From NCBI GenBank assembly GCA_037447655.1, contig JBBHKE010001881.1:64001-128000 (forward strand): DNA of 64,000 bases, read 5' to 3'. The stretch comes from Zygnema cylindricum. Its lineage: Eukaryota; Streptophyta; Zygnematophyceae; Zygnematales; Zygnemataceae. The translations under genes were made by a program, and so were the position numbers. The notes under the pieces were generated by a model. It had not been told where the DNA came from and did not search any database. It saw only the letters and a program-made list of their open reading frames with translations. Below, piece by piece: positions 55,507 through 64,000 of the stretch (its first letter is position 1; every line of letters begins with the position of its first letter).

Positions 55507-58066
55507 CTGCACAAAAGGACAAAAAAGCTTCCATAATTTGATCAAAAACCTGTGTACTTTTTATAAAATCTAATAAAAAATTAAGTAGTCGCATCCAACT
55601 TTGATCAAAACTTAAGCAATTTGGTTCAGATTTGATCAAAAATTTAACAGTATCCGACAAATTTAATCGAAATTCACGGAATCTGATTCACATTTGGTAA
55701 AAATTGACGCAATCTGATTCAAATTTGATCAAAACGTATGTAACTGGATTAAAATTTGACCAAAACTTGAATAATTTGATTCAGATTTGATCAGAAATTC
55801 GAAGTCACATTCAAATTTGACCAAAACTTCGGAATTTGATCCAAATTTGATCAATTTACTCAACTTTCATAATATGATTAAACGCTCACAACTCCACCAA
55901 AATCCACAATTATATCAGATATTTTGTCCATTTCTTAGAGTTACATCCAATCACATAATAGAAAAAAGAAAGTACAGGAGGAGAGAGGAGAGGAAGGGGA
56001 GGAAAAAGGTAAGTTCTGTATTCTTTTCATAGCAACACAGAATTCAAACAAGACCAAACAAGTCTGACCCAAAACAGTATAATACAGGTCTTCGAAAATC
56101 AATTATTTCAATCTAATAATGAGACGTATATAACCTACAGCCTGTCGATAAACAGAACATGAATGCATAAAATTCCCTGACCCGAAAAAAGTGTTTTCTA
56201 GGTTTTCGACTTCGATAAGTCAAGGGAAAGAGGAAGGGTGAGAATATAAAACCTTATCGTTGTCCGCAATGAAGTAGAAAATATCTTGATGTGTTGAAAG
56301 TTCAAAAGCATGAGGCTTATTCAGTTGGTCCTCGGCACCTTTTATAGTCAAACAATTTCCAATTGAAATAACGCCCCGCGGTTTTGAAAACTGCCTCTCC
56401 AAATAGAAGGGAGAAAACGAAACAAGTAAGGAAAACGAAAGGACAAAGAAGAAAAGACAAAGAAAAAGGACAAAGAAAGGACAAAGAAGGACGGACAAAT
56501 AAAAAGGACAAAGAAGAAAATACAAAGAAGAAAAGACAAAGAAAAGGGACACAGAAAGGACATAGAAAGGACAAAGAAAGGTTAAAGAAAGAAAAATGAA
56601 AACAAAGACACTATGTTTTAGCGTAGAAAGAAAGAGGCCATGATTAAAACTGACTGAGGGACTCATTACATTTCTCGATAGAGAAATCTTTGTACATCTT
56701 AAGCCATTGGCACGATTATAAACTCATGGCTAAATGGACGGACAAAAAGCCCATTTACAAACATCAATCTAGACAATAAGGACGCAATACGCAAAGTCAA
56801 TGTTCTTAAAGTTTTGAGTTAAAGAACACAGCGTATGGTGGAAATGACATTAGTCTCGAGATTATGCAATTTTTTCTTTTAGGATTACTAAAAAATTGAC
56901 TCTGGAGAAGAATAACTTCATTTCTACAACTCGAAACCACGATGCAAAAAAAAAAAAAGACCTACGTAGAAATATCAAAACAAACTAACGCTTCAATGTT
57001 GAAACACCGACAAGGAGCTGAACCCTAAACATTGGCCTGAAAAATAAATATAAGTATGAATAAATAACGTAACCAAGAAAAATCCATCAATGCAAACTTC
57101 CACATATTCCTGACAGCCAAAAAAAGGATACATAAAGATAAATAAGGGCAAGCTATCTTAAAATGGACAAATCTCACCTCATTGACGTCCTTGTCCTTGA
57201 ACCAGAAAATTTTGCCTTCTTTAAGAACAAACCAGCGTCTTCGCCAGGTTTTGATGTATTCTCCTGGAAGACACTTATAAAGGACAGTAAATGATTTATG
57301 ACCGCAATGTAGTACACACAAATCCGTGTATGTATTAAAAATAACATTTTGTATTTCAAGAGAAGCGAAATACAGTTAGAAGTGTTATAAAGCATTAAGA
57401 GAACTGAGAACAAAACCAGAAAATCAACGCAAAAAAGAACTCATTGATTATAGAGCTTTTCCCATAGTTCTTTGACAATGCTAAGTAAAAAAGAAAATTG
57501 CCTTATCAGTTATACACAACACATAACAACAATAACGTAGATATTGAGATATATTTCGATGGTATTTAACCATTTTCATATTGATGAAAGGCAAAAGAAG
57601 CTGTACTGGCTAAAAAAAAAAGATATATCCACTTTTACTTTCTCTACTGCGTAGCTCTCTCCTTAAATAGGCAGATACATTGCAACAAAATTTCATTTTC
57701 TGTAAATGATACATTTCAGCAAGAATGAAATTTGGTGTGTTCAAAAGAGAACTGCAGTCTACATTTCATCTTCAAGCTCCTGGTAGCCTACCTAACAACT
57801 ATGTGCCACAGTTTACAAGAGTTGACAATTTAAGAACTAAAATAGGTACATGAAGCAGTAAATGATCTAAATATGCAGAGGCACATTGTGACTTGACAAG
57901 TGCCTCGTACCAAAAGATTGACATATGATATCGAGTGTAAAAATCTAAAGAAAATATAAATGAAGCAACTTCACAAAAAAACAAAGTATTTTTTTACAAA
58001 AGAAAATAAAAACTCACCTTGTTTCATCAGCCATCCTGATCGTTCTGGAGATTTCCAAAACTCAAC
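55396..58066 (-). CDS. Plant PH1-type pleckstrin-homology protein, partial
   Basis: Minus-strand gene with four exons read: 58018-58066, 57178-57263, 56253-56390 and 55396-55506. The joined product is a single PH domain with a short C-terminal tail, closely matching the land-plant PH1 family (VEFWKSPERSGWLMKQ, then GEYIKTWRRRWFVLKEGKIF, then RGVISIGNCLTIKGAEDQLN, then DWINSVGRSIVRHSKSV). PH domains of this type bind phosphoinositides; PH1 is known in plants as a late endosome protein. All phases agree. The first exon, about 15-20 residues, is not visible upstream of 58066 and may lie past the N gap at 58292 or beyond the LINE-B insertion. Introns contain two tandem arrays. Confidence 0.93.
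55540..55865. repeat. Minisatellite in PH1 intron, unit about 45 bp
   Basis: About seven degenerate units with AATTTGATCAAAACTT and AATCTGATTCA, with frequent TGATCA palindromes. Confidence 0.85.
56253..56390 (-). CDS. PH1 third visible exon
   Basis: Acceptor GAGGCAG, donor GTTTTA; 46 codons reading SKPRGVISIGNCLTIKGAED, then AFELSTHQDIFYFIADNDK. Confidence 0.95.
56408..56600. repeat. AAAGGACAAAGAAG array before a PH1 acceptor
   Basis: Plus-strand purine units; on the transcribed strand this is a 190-nt CTTTGTCC pyrimidine tract directly before the acceptor at 56391. Confidence 0.9.
56601..57177. other. PH1 intron
   Basis: AT-rich, no gene within. The same holds for 57264-58017, the preceding intron. 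Confidence 0.6.
57178..57263 (-). CDS. PH1 exon with basic strand
   Basis: Acceptor CTTCCAG, donor GTGAGA; reads GEYIKTWRRRWFVLKEGKIF then WFKDKDVNE. The K-x-W-R-R-R-W-F stretch is the usual phosphoinositide-binding loop. Confidence 0.95.
58018..58066 (-). CDS. PH1 exon (first visible)
   Basis: Acceptor TTTGTAG, donor GTGAGT; reads VEFWKSPERSGWLMKQ, start of the PH domain. Confidence 0.93.
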
Positions 58067-58291
58067 CTACAAAAAGACAACGATCTGATACTGAGAGGTC
58101 GACGGTTGACAAAAAAGGGGCAAAGACGCACAATACTAATACCATTTTGGAATGACTAATACCATTTTGGAATGGAGGAGAAGGTGTATTTTTTAACATA
58201 GACTTTGGAAAGCAACATTAGCAAACTTAAAAAATGCAGGTCAATACAGAAACTTAGAATTAACTTAATCAGATACTAAAAGAGAGAGAGA

Positions 58292-58301
58292 NNNNNNNNN
58301 N
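58292..58301. other. Assembly gap (10 N)
   Basis: Ten Ns following an AGAGAGAG run. Confidence 0.95.
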
Positions 58302-58524
58302 AAAATTAACGGAACGAACAAAAAAAAGTCAAAACCGGTACCGGGTAAAAGTTTACCAAATGGGAGCACGAAAATTAAATAGGACACTCAACTAAAAATA
58401 TCAAAATCTTGATATTTGATAACAAAATTTAAAGAGCTGCAAATACACGACGCGACAGGCATTATTTGAAGTCAATTTGTCTTATGCCTTGTCTAAGAAT
58501 ATGCACCGTACGGTGCGATATATT

Positions 58525-58765
58525 TCAGATAGTTATCGGTTATCGAACAGTCAGAGGTCCCGATATATCTGTCCGAGACCAACAAATTCCATATCGGCGA
58601 TAACTTAAAGAAAATATAGTACACATATAATAGTACTTAATGATATATTGTATTATATTATTGACTTTATATAGCGTGGCATGCCACGTATAAGAATCTG
58701 TTCCGTATTCTGTTTAACTGAAGTTTATTACGGACAGCGCAGCACATAAACGTCGAGAAATTTAA
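58525..58765. mobile_element. Fragment of the small hAT family
   Basis: Matches 62620-62840 (GATAGTTATCGGTTATCGAA, GAGACCAACAAATTCCATAT, GCGTGGCATGCCACGTATA). Both terminal repeats are missing; the right side ends close to the LINE-B insertion. Confidence 0.8.
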
Positions 58766-58802
58766 AACAATAGTTTATAGTTCTAAAACTATAAAAATCA
58801 AC

Positions 58803-60533
58803 TCACAGGATAAATTAAAAGCACGAGGGTAAACCATTTGAAAATGGGCCATGGCCAAAACTGAAAAAAAACAAGCAAGGCAATTAAAAACAAAGAAAGG
58901 AACGTGAACACATAAAAATGGCAAGTAGAGTAAAAGCACCCAAACTCAAAATGAAAAGCACAGCAACTCACTAAACCAAAACTACAACCCCAACCCCAAC
59001 TCAATTAAATAACTACAAAAAGCAACCCCGTAAGACCCCAGCCCGGGGGAGCAATTCGAGGGAGTTCCGGAACACGTCGACGATCCATAACCGCAATAGT
59101 CGATCGAAGGTGAATAGAAGCTTGCACTGGTTTTAAAGCCACAGATAACCGCTGACGATAAAAAGAAGTAAGGGCCGAAAGAGGAGGGCTCCCAGATCCT
59201 CATCGCTCGAAAGCACGTCGAGCACAAGTACGCAGAAACTCGTCCAACGCAACACCCAAACAACCAAAGATCTCGACAGCCATCGGAATAAAGTCATCCA
59301 TAGGGTCTCGGTGGGCAAAATCACGCTCTTTCGCCTTAGCGGCATCACGAGCCGCCACCCCAACATGTCGAGCCGCCTGACCAACGACTGTAGCAGAAGT
59401 AGGGTTCGCCAAAACAATATCACCAAAAATGCGATGGGCACCATCGAGCAAAACAACATCGATCCGGCGCGAGGGAATAATATGAGAAACCTCCCACCGC
59501 ACAGAAAAAGCCCCCCTCCGAAGCGATAGTCGCAACAGCGTCGCGAATAGTGTCGTGCGCCTGGATCAATTCTCCCCCATGGGAGCAACGAAGCACTCCC
59601 CCATGGGAGCAACGAAGCAAATGGACACCATCAGGCCCCAAGACACGACCACAGGCGCAAACTAGAGAGCCAAGTAAAGGAGGATGGGGGAGGCCCAAGT
59701 GAAACCAGAGGGCGGTGGTGAATTGAGCACGTGAGAATCGAAGAGTGGACAAAAAGGTGTAGCAAATAGGCAAGACCCACAACTAGGTCCACCACAAGAG
59801 AGAAGACAAGCATGCGAAGAATCAAAGGGAAACGCCTCGAGAAGCTCGGATTTAATGGCGGCGATAACCCGATCGGAAATGGATTCTTAGACACGCTCAA
59901 CGGATTTAGTAACAAGGGTGGAAAGAATCGACACATCCAGTAGGGCATGAGGAGGAAGAGAATATGACCAGTCCAATAGAAACCGCTGGACGAAGAAGAC
60001 ACTGTATAAAACCCGGGGGACCACGGTGGCTAGAACGGGGGTGTCCCCAGCCAAGAAGCAGGAAACAAGAGTGGAGGCAATAAGGCACCAACTTCCCAAA
60101 TAGGCAGCGGGAGCAACACGAGAATTCGATAATAGACTTAATCCCCCCGTAGAGACAGGGAGGGATGCCTGAATGCGGGCTGGAGGCCCAGGCTCGCGAT
60201 CGAATGCCCCACAACCTAACAGAGTGTGAAGGACGTCCATAAGGCGATCATCAAAGAATAAGAGAGATGAGACAAACGTCGAGGTGGGAGGGGAAGTACG
60301 AGTAAGGTAAAAAGGGCGGTGGGAGAAACACCTAGTTAGCACAGCAAAAGCCACTTGGGGATCGGGAAGGTGAGGGAGGTCGTCCACGTGGGCTAGATTT
60401 GTCTGTAAAGCATCATCAAAAAATTGGGTCACGAAAGTATCCGAACCAAGGGGGCAGCCCAACACACGAATGCCATCGGAGGGAGGAGGAGTTTGAAAAC
60501 CAGGAGGGGGAGTAAAAGAAAGTGGAATATCTA
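58803..60533 (-). mobile_element. LINE-B: 5'-truncated non-LTR retrotransposon
   Basis: Close relative of LINE-A, same strand, starting at the same internal point (ends GTGGAATAT on the plus strand). The longest frame (59887-60540) carries the RT thumb: DGIRVLGCPLGSDTFVTQFF, LPDPQVAFAVLTRCFSHRPF and AAYLGSWCLIASTLVSCFL. The Cys/His knuckle lies at 59640-59700, next to a 21-bp tandem duplication at 59575-59617 (CSHGG repeated). No target duplication was found. Non-functional. Confidence 0.9.
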
Positions 60534-60540
60534 GTACCGA
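59887..60540 (-). pseudogene. LINE-B RT thumb fragment
   Basis: About 217 codons without a stop. The order GIRVLG-PLGSD, DPQ-AF-LLRC-like, FDDRLMD and LLGCGAFD is the connection/thumb region of LINE polymerases; fingers, palm and endonuclease are absent because of the truncation. Confidence 0.85.
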
Positions 60541-60829
60541 AACGAAAAAAAAATACACTGTTAATTTGTAAAATCAAACTTTTTCGAAAATTAGACTAAC
60601 AAAAATCTTTAAGACTTCCTCCATTTACTGCCACTATCTTCTGAAAATTTTGTAACCAGGCAGCACTTATTTGAGGAAATATTAGTGAATATAAAATAGT
60701 AAGAAAACATATTTACTCATTCTAATGGATTATTAGGAAAAGAAAACAACATTGTAGGAGGAAAGACTCAGAATATCAAAAATTTAGAGAACTTAAAAAA
60801 AATAAAAGAGGAATGCAAACATATTAGAA

Positions 60830-61090
60830 AAGCCATTCCGAAAAGAGCAGTATCGAAAGTATGGCAATATTTTAAGGCAGGATGGCAGGCATTCAGATAA
60901 GGCATTTTGTAATCATTGTGACATGCCTGTGGTTAGAGGGAAGTTGCGGAGCCCTTCAAATTTAGTTTCTCACCTAAAGCATAAGCACAAAAATCTATTT
61001 GCAGCTGGAAAATTGAAGGAGATTGAAGAGAGAAACCAAGAGCACTCAAGGACTTCATCAATAAGGCAACTGCCAAGCTTGTTCGCTAAA
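60830..61090 (+). pseudogene. hAT transposase relic: BED zinc finger
   Basis: The plus strand reads RAVSKVWQYFK, then after a frameshift AFCNHCDMPVVRGKLRSPSN and LVSHLKHKHKNLFAAGKL. The W-x2-F, CX2C and H-x4-H pattern is a BED finger, the DNA-binding part of hAT transposases. The catalytic part resumes only at about 63540, after inserted repeats. Broken. Confidence 0.82.
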
Positions 61091-61149
61091 TTGTTTTGGA
61101 CTCGTGTCATGCCGCATCTTGTCGGCCTTTTTTATTGTTTATATTTAGG

Positions 61150-62520
61150 TGTTAGGACGGGCAACCGCCACACTAATCTATATGTGGGTGTAATTTGGGT
61201 TTCGTAGGACCGTACGCCTTGTACAGTACTACATGTAGTTCTCGGAATTCCCGCGACGACTTGTACCTTACGACCGATATTTTCCGTGATTCCCGCTGGC
61301 AATGAATCGGGTCGTTTCGCGTCGACCGTACTAATTTATTTCTCCAGGATTTTCCGCCGACGACCCATGTTCAAATTCACGTCGGTACATATCAACTTAC
61401 TGTACTATATATATTCTACGCGATTCCCGCCGACGGTGACTTCGATCATTTCACGTCGACCTTACGACTTGAATTTTCCGGAATTCGCGCGACGACAAAG
61501 TGGACCGTACTTGCGGTCCTACCTTACAAACTTTCATTCCCTTGAATCCCGGCCGACAGCAAATTTTAATTATTTCGCGTGGAGTAGCATCTCGGTCTTC
61601 GACGCAGAGTATGCAATTTTCGTAACATCACATCTGGACCGTTGACGGAAGTGACAGACAAAGCGGCTGTCATTTCTGGCGAAGCGACGGGATTGGACCA
61701 TTTTAAGTCGTGAACTATTTGGAGGTTCACGCGTTCACATGTAGATAGGAAGGGTTTTAATCCGTAGGTTATAGATTCTGTAACGTAGGGTATAGGATTT
61801 CGGCCTCCTATTGGCTGAATCCAAACTAGACGCAAATACTTACATAGCACGTTGTACTCTTATTCGCTGGTTTTTGCTAGGCGTAGTTTTTGTAACTTAG
61901 TTCATTTTAGATTATTTCCTGGTCACAATTTTCAAGTGCAAGAATTTTTTATTGATTTCTTTTCAGTATTGAAGATTTTCTGCTGCCATCTTTTTATTTG
62001 TAAAATTGTCTGGACAGCTTAGAGGCGATTTTTTGCCTTAGCGTGAAGTGTCTAGTTTTCTATTGCATTATCAATATCTTGTAAAGCCTTACATATTAAT
62101 GTATACGGCTTTGGCCAAGACCTACACGGTTTCCCTTCACTTCTCTCGCCTGTTTGAGCGGATTTCGACCGCGTTCTTACGACACAAACTTCTTTTCCCG
62201 GCTGTGGCCGAGCTTTAATTAGTGTGGAAGTTGCATGTTGGGATTATTGATTTGTTGTTTTTATTTCTTGTGGTTGTGTATTTATTTCTATTTGGCTTAT
62301 GCGCATTTTTTAAGTTTGGCTATCTCAAACCTCATAAGTGTCGGGCGTATTGTCATTTTCAGTTGTTGTTTGTCTTTCTCGGTTGTTTATGTTTTGATTT
62401 GTTTTATTTAAGTATAAATTCAGATTATTTTCGATAAGATAACTCTTGCAAGGAATATAAATAGACCGTGGGGCCTAGTGGCCATCCATCGGCTTAGTAT
62501 TCCAAATAAACCGACCTAAC
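61150..62520 (+). repeat. Long dispersed repeat, LTR-like, plus copy
   Basis: Inverse counterpart of 40543-41660. It starts near TGTTAGGACGGGCAACCGCC, has a GATTCCCGCCGACG-type tandem array (61230-61560), and near its end carries a TATAAATAGACC box with AATAAA 45 bp later, as in the R region of an LTR. It interrupts the hAT transposase relic. Exact ends not fixed. Confidence 0.6.
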
Positions 62521-62577
62521 CATAACCAGCTAAGTCGTTGACCTTTCTTTTTCTTCCACCTTGCCTGTTGTATTTAT

Positions 62578-63409
62578 TAGTGTTGTGTATCAGTAAAAAA
62601 CTTATCGCGATAACACCGATACCGATAGTTATCGGTTATCGAACGGTCAGAGGTCCCGATATATCGGTCCGAGACCAACAAATTCCATATCAGCGATAAC
62701 TTTAAAGATATATAGTACGCATTTTATTGTACCTTATTATACACTGTATTATACTATTTACATTATATAGTGTGGCATGTCACGTATACGAATCTGTTCC
62801 GTAACTATATAACGAAAAATTATTACGGGAAACGCAGCACAGAAAACGTTGGTCGGTTAACTACACAGTAATTTTAGGGCAACGTACGGAATTGTATCGA
62901 CAAACTGGTGAACATGGAACGGGAAAAGGACGGCGGACACAAAGCACAACGAACGCAAAATAATATTCTGCGCGCCGCCAGAATCGAACGGACGACTTGG
63001 AATGAGAGAATACGAGCGGACGGCCAGCGTGAGCGCCGGCATCCTGCAATGGCTTTTTTGGCGGCTTATGCCAAAAAAGCCAACAGATAGACACGTGGCA
63101 GGTTTCCAGTGGATCCCAAGAATAAAGGGACAAAGCCATGGCGTCGGATGTGAAAGGTACATCATTTTTTTGGATACGTACCAAAATCGTACAGATGGGT
63201 GTACTGGCGTTACATTTATCTGTACGGTCCGTACACATATCGCCGATAGTTATCGATATCGGTGTTATCGCCGATAATTACCGATAAATATCGGCTATTT
63301 ATCGGCGATAACACCGATAACGATATACTGTACCAATATATTGATTATCGGGTACCCGAAAAAAGGTCCATATCGGTTATCGGTAAATGCTTACCGATAC
63401 ACAACACTA
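62578..63409. mobile_element. Small hAT element (copy 2)
   Basis: An 832-bp element with TAGTGTTGTGTATC ends in inverted orientation and a perfect 8-bp target duplication (GTATTTAT at 62570-62577 and 63410-63417), diagnostic for hAT. Subterminal regions are full of TATCGGCGATAAC-type repeats. No transposase is encoded. It is inserted in or just after the LTR-like repeat. Confidence 0.94.
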
Positions 63410-63539
63410 GTATTTATCCATTTTTCACTTTTACGTTTTATTTCCTTCACAATATCTTTCATCATTTGGGTTTACGTGGAGCACAGCTGATGATATTGTA
63501 TATATCCTCACGTTATTTGACACATGCATGACACTCGGA

Positions 63540-64000
63540 ACAGCTAAATGTGGTAGAGAGCGTGGAGTTAAGCATGAAGGTTCGTTTAAGTTTGGCAAAA
63601 CTACTTGAAGAAGAGACCCTTAGTGTAACTTTAGACTGATGGACTTTAGTGTCTAATGAGTCTTACTGTTCATTAATTGCCCATTTCATCAAATTCTAAA
63701 TGGGATCTCATAAATGTATGCTTAGGGTGTTCCCCTTTCTCGGGAAGTCACACAGCAGAATCCATAAAAGAAAAGTATAAGGATATGCTTGCAAGGTACG
63801 CCATTTCTGAAAGTGCAGTGGCAGTTTGTGTCATTGATAGTGCGACTGCCATGAAAAAAATCGGTAAAGTTATGTTGTGTGATTCGCACGATTGTGTTAA
63901 CCACCTCTTAGAGTTGGTCATCGGGAAATTCTTTGCAGATCCAAGTTTGTTTGCATACATGAGAATTGCAAAAAATCTAGTAGGGTTTTTCAAAAGCTCC
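63540..64000 (+). pseudogene. hAT transposase relic: catalytic region, runs off the window
   Basis: Plus-strand frames read LVSNESYCSLIAHFIKF, then SHTAESIKEKYKDMLARYAI, AVAVCVIDSATAMKKIGKVM, CDSHDCVNHLLELVIGKFF and KNLVGFFKSS at the edge. This is the RNase H-like core of hAT transposases. Stops near 63639 and 63700 and frame changes show it is dead in this region. It should continue beyond 64000 with the dimerisation domain. Confidence 0.88.

Noticed and set aside
58790-58803. Target duplication for LINE-B
   Set aside because: No convincing direct repeat between the flanks at 58790 and 60535 was found.

Overview
The window is nuclear DNA from a eukaryote, most likely of the green plant lineage. 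Three split host genes can be read through their exons. One encodes a small PH-domain protein that matches the land-plant PH1 family along its whole visible length. The Ty1/copia elements are plant-like and one has a primer-binding site for initiator Met-tRNA. Long AT-rich introns, abundant minisatellites and (CCCTCT)n tracts would suit a repeat-rich streptophyte such as a charophyte alga, but the species is an inference. Two runs of ten Ns (25518-25527 and 58292-58301) mark assembly gaps.

Layout. 1-4071: decayed plus-strand copia element (Copia-1) with a probable 3' LTR. 4072-7425: non-coding sequence with a CT-rich array and MITE-like blocks. 7426-13334: structurally complete minus-strand copia element (Copia-2) with two 571-bp LTRs, a 5-bp target duplication, PBS and polypurine tract, but a broken gag-pol. 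13340-19900: mostly non-coding, with one unrecognised coding-like patch. 19924-30012: minus-strand prolyl oligopeptidase gene, ten exons seen and part of the propeller missing. 30013-39900: CT array, truncated copia gag (Copia-4, plus), broken copia element (Copia-3, minus) and three related LTR-like blocks that carry a tRNA T-arm-like hairpin. 40300-43570: minisatellites, an LTR-like repeat and an old LINE 3' end. 44607-51472: plus-strand phosphopantothenate-cysteine ligase gene, a coenzyme A pathway enzyme. 46457-46927: a small hAT element in its third intron region. 52946-54654 and 58803-60533: two closely related 5'-truncated LINEs on the minus strand. 55396-58066: minus-strand PH1 gene. 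60830-64000: a hAT transposase relic split by an LTR-like repeat, which itself carries a second small hAT element with an 8-bp target duplication.

The most unusual pattern is in the host genes. Most exons of the oligopeptidase gene, and at least two of the ligase gene, are shadowed by decayed partial copies of their own edges in the neighbouring introns. Copies of the 5' edge, often with the acceptor, lie upstream. Copies of the 3' edge, often with a working-looking donor, lie downstream. This suggests that introns here grow by repeated local tandem duplication that starts inside exons and leaves decoy splice sites. The three host genes have unrelated roles (peptide cleavage, CoA synthesis, lipid or membrane binding) and show no sign of acting together.
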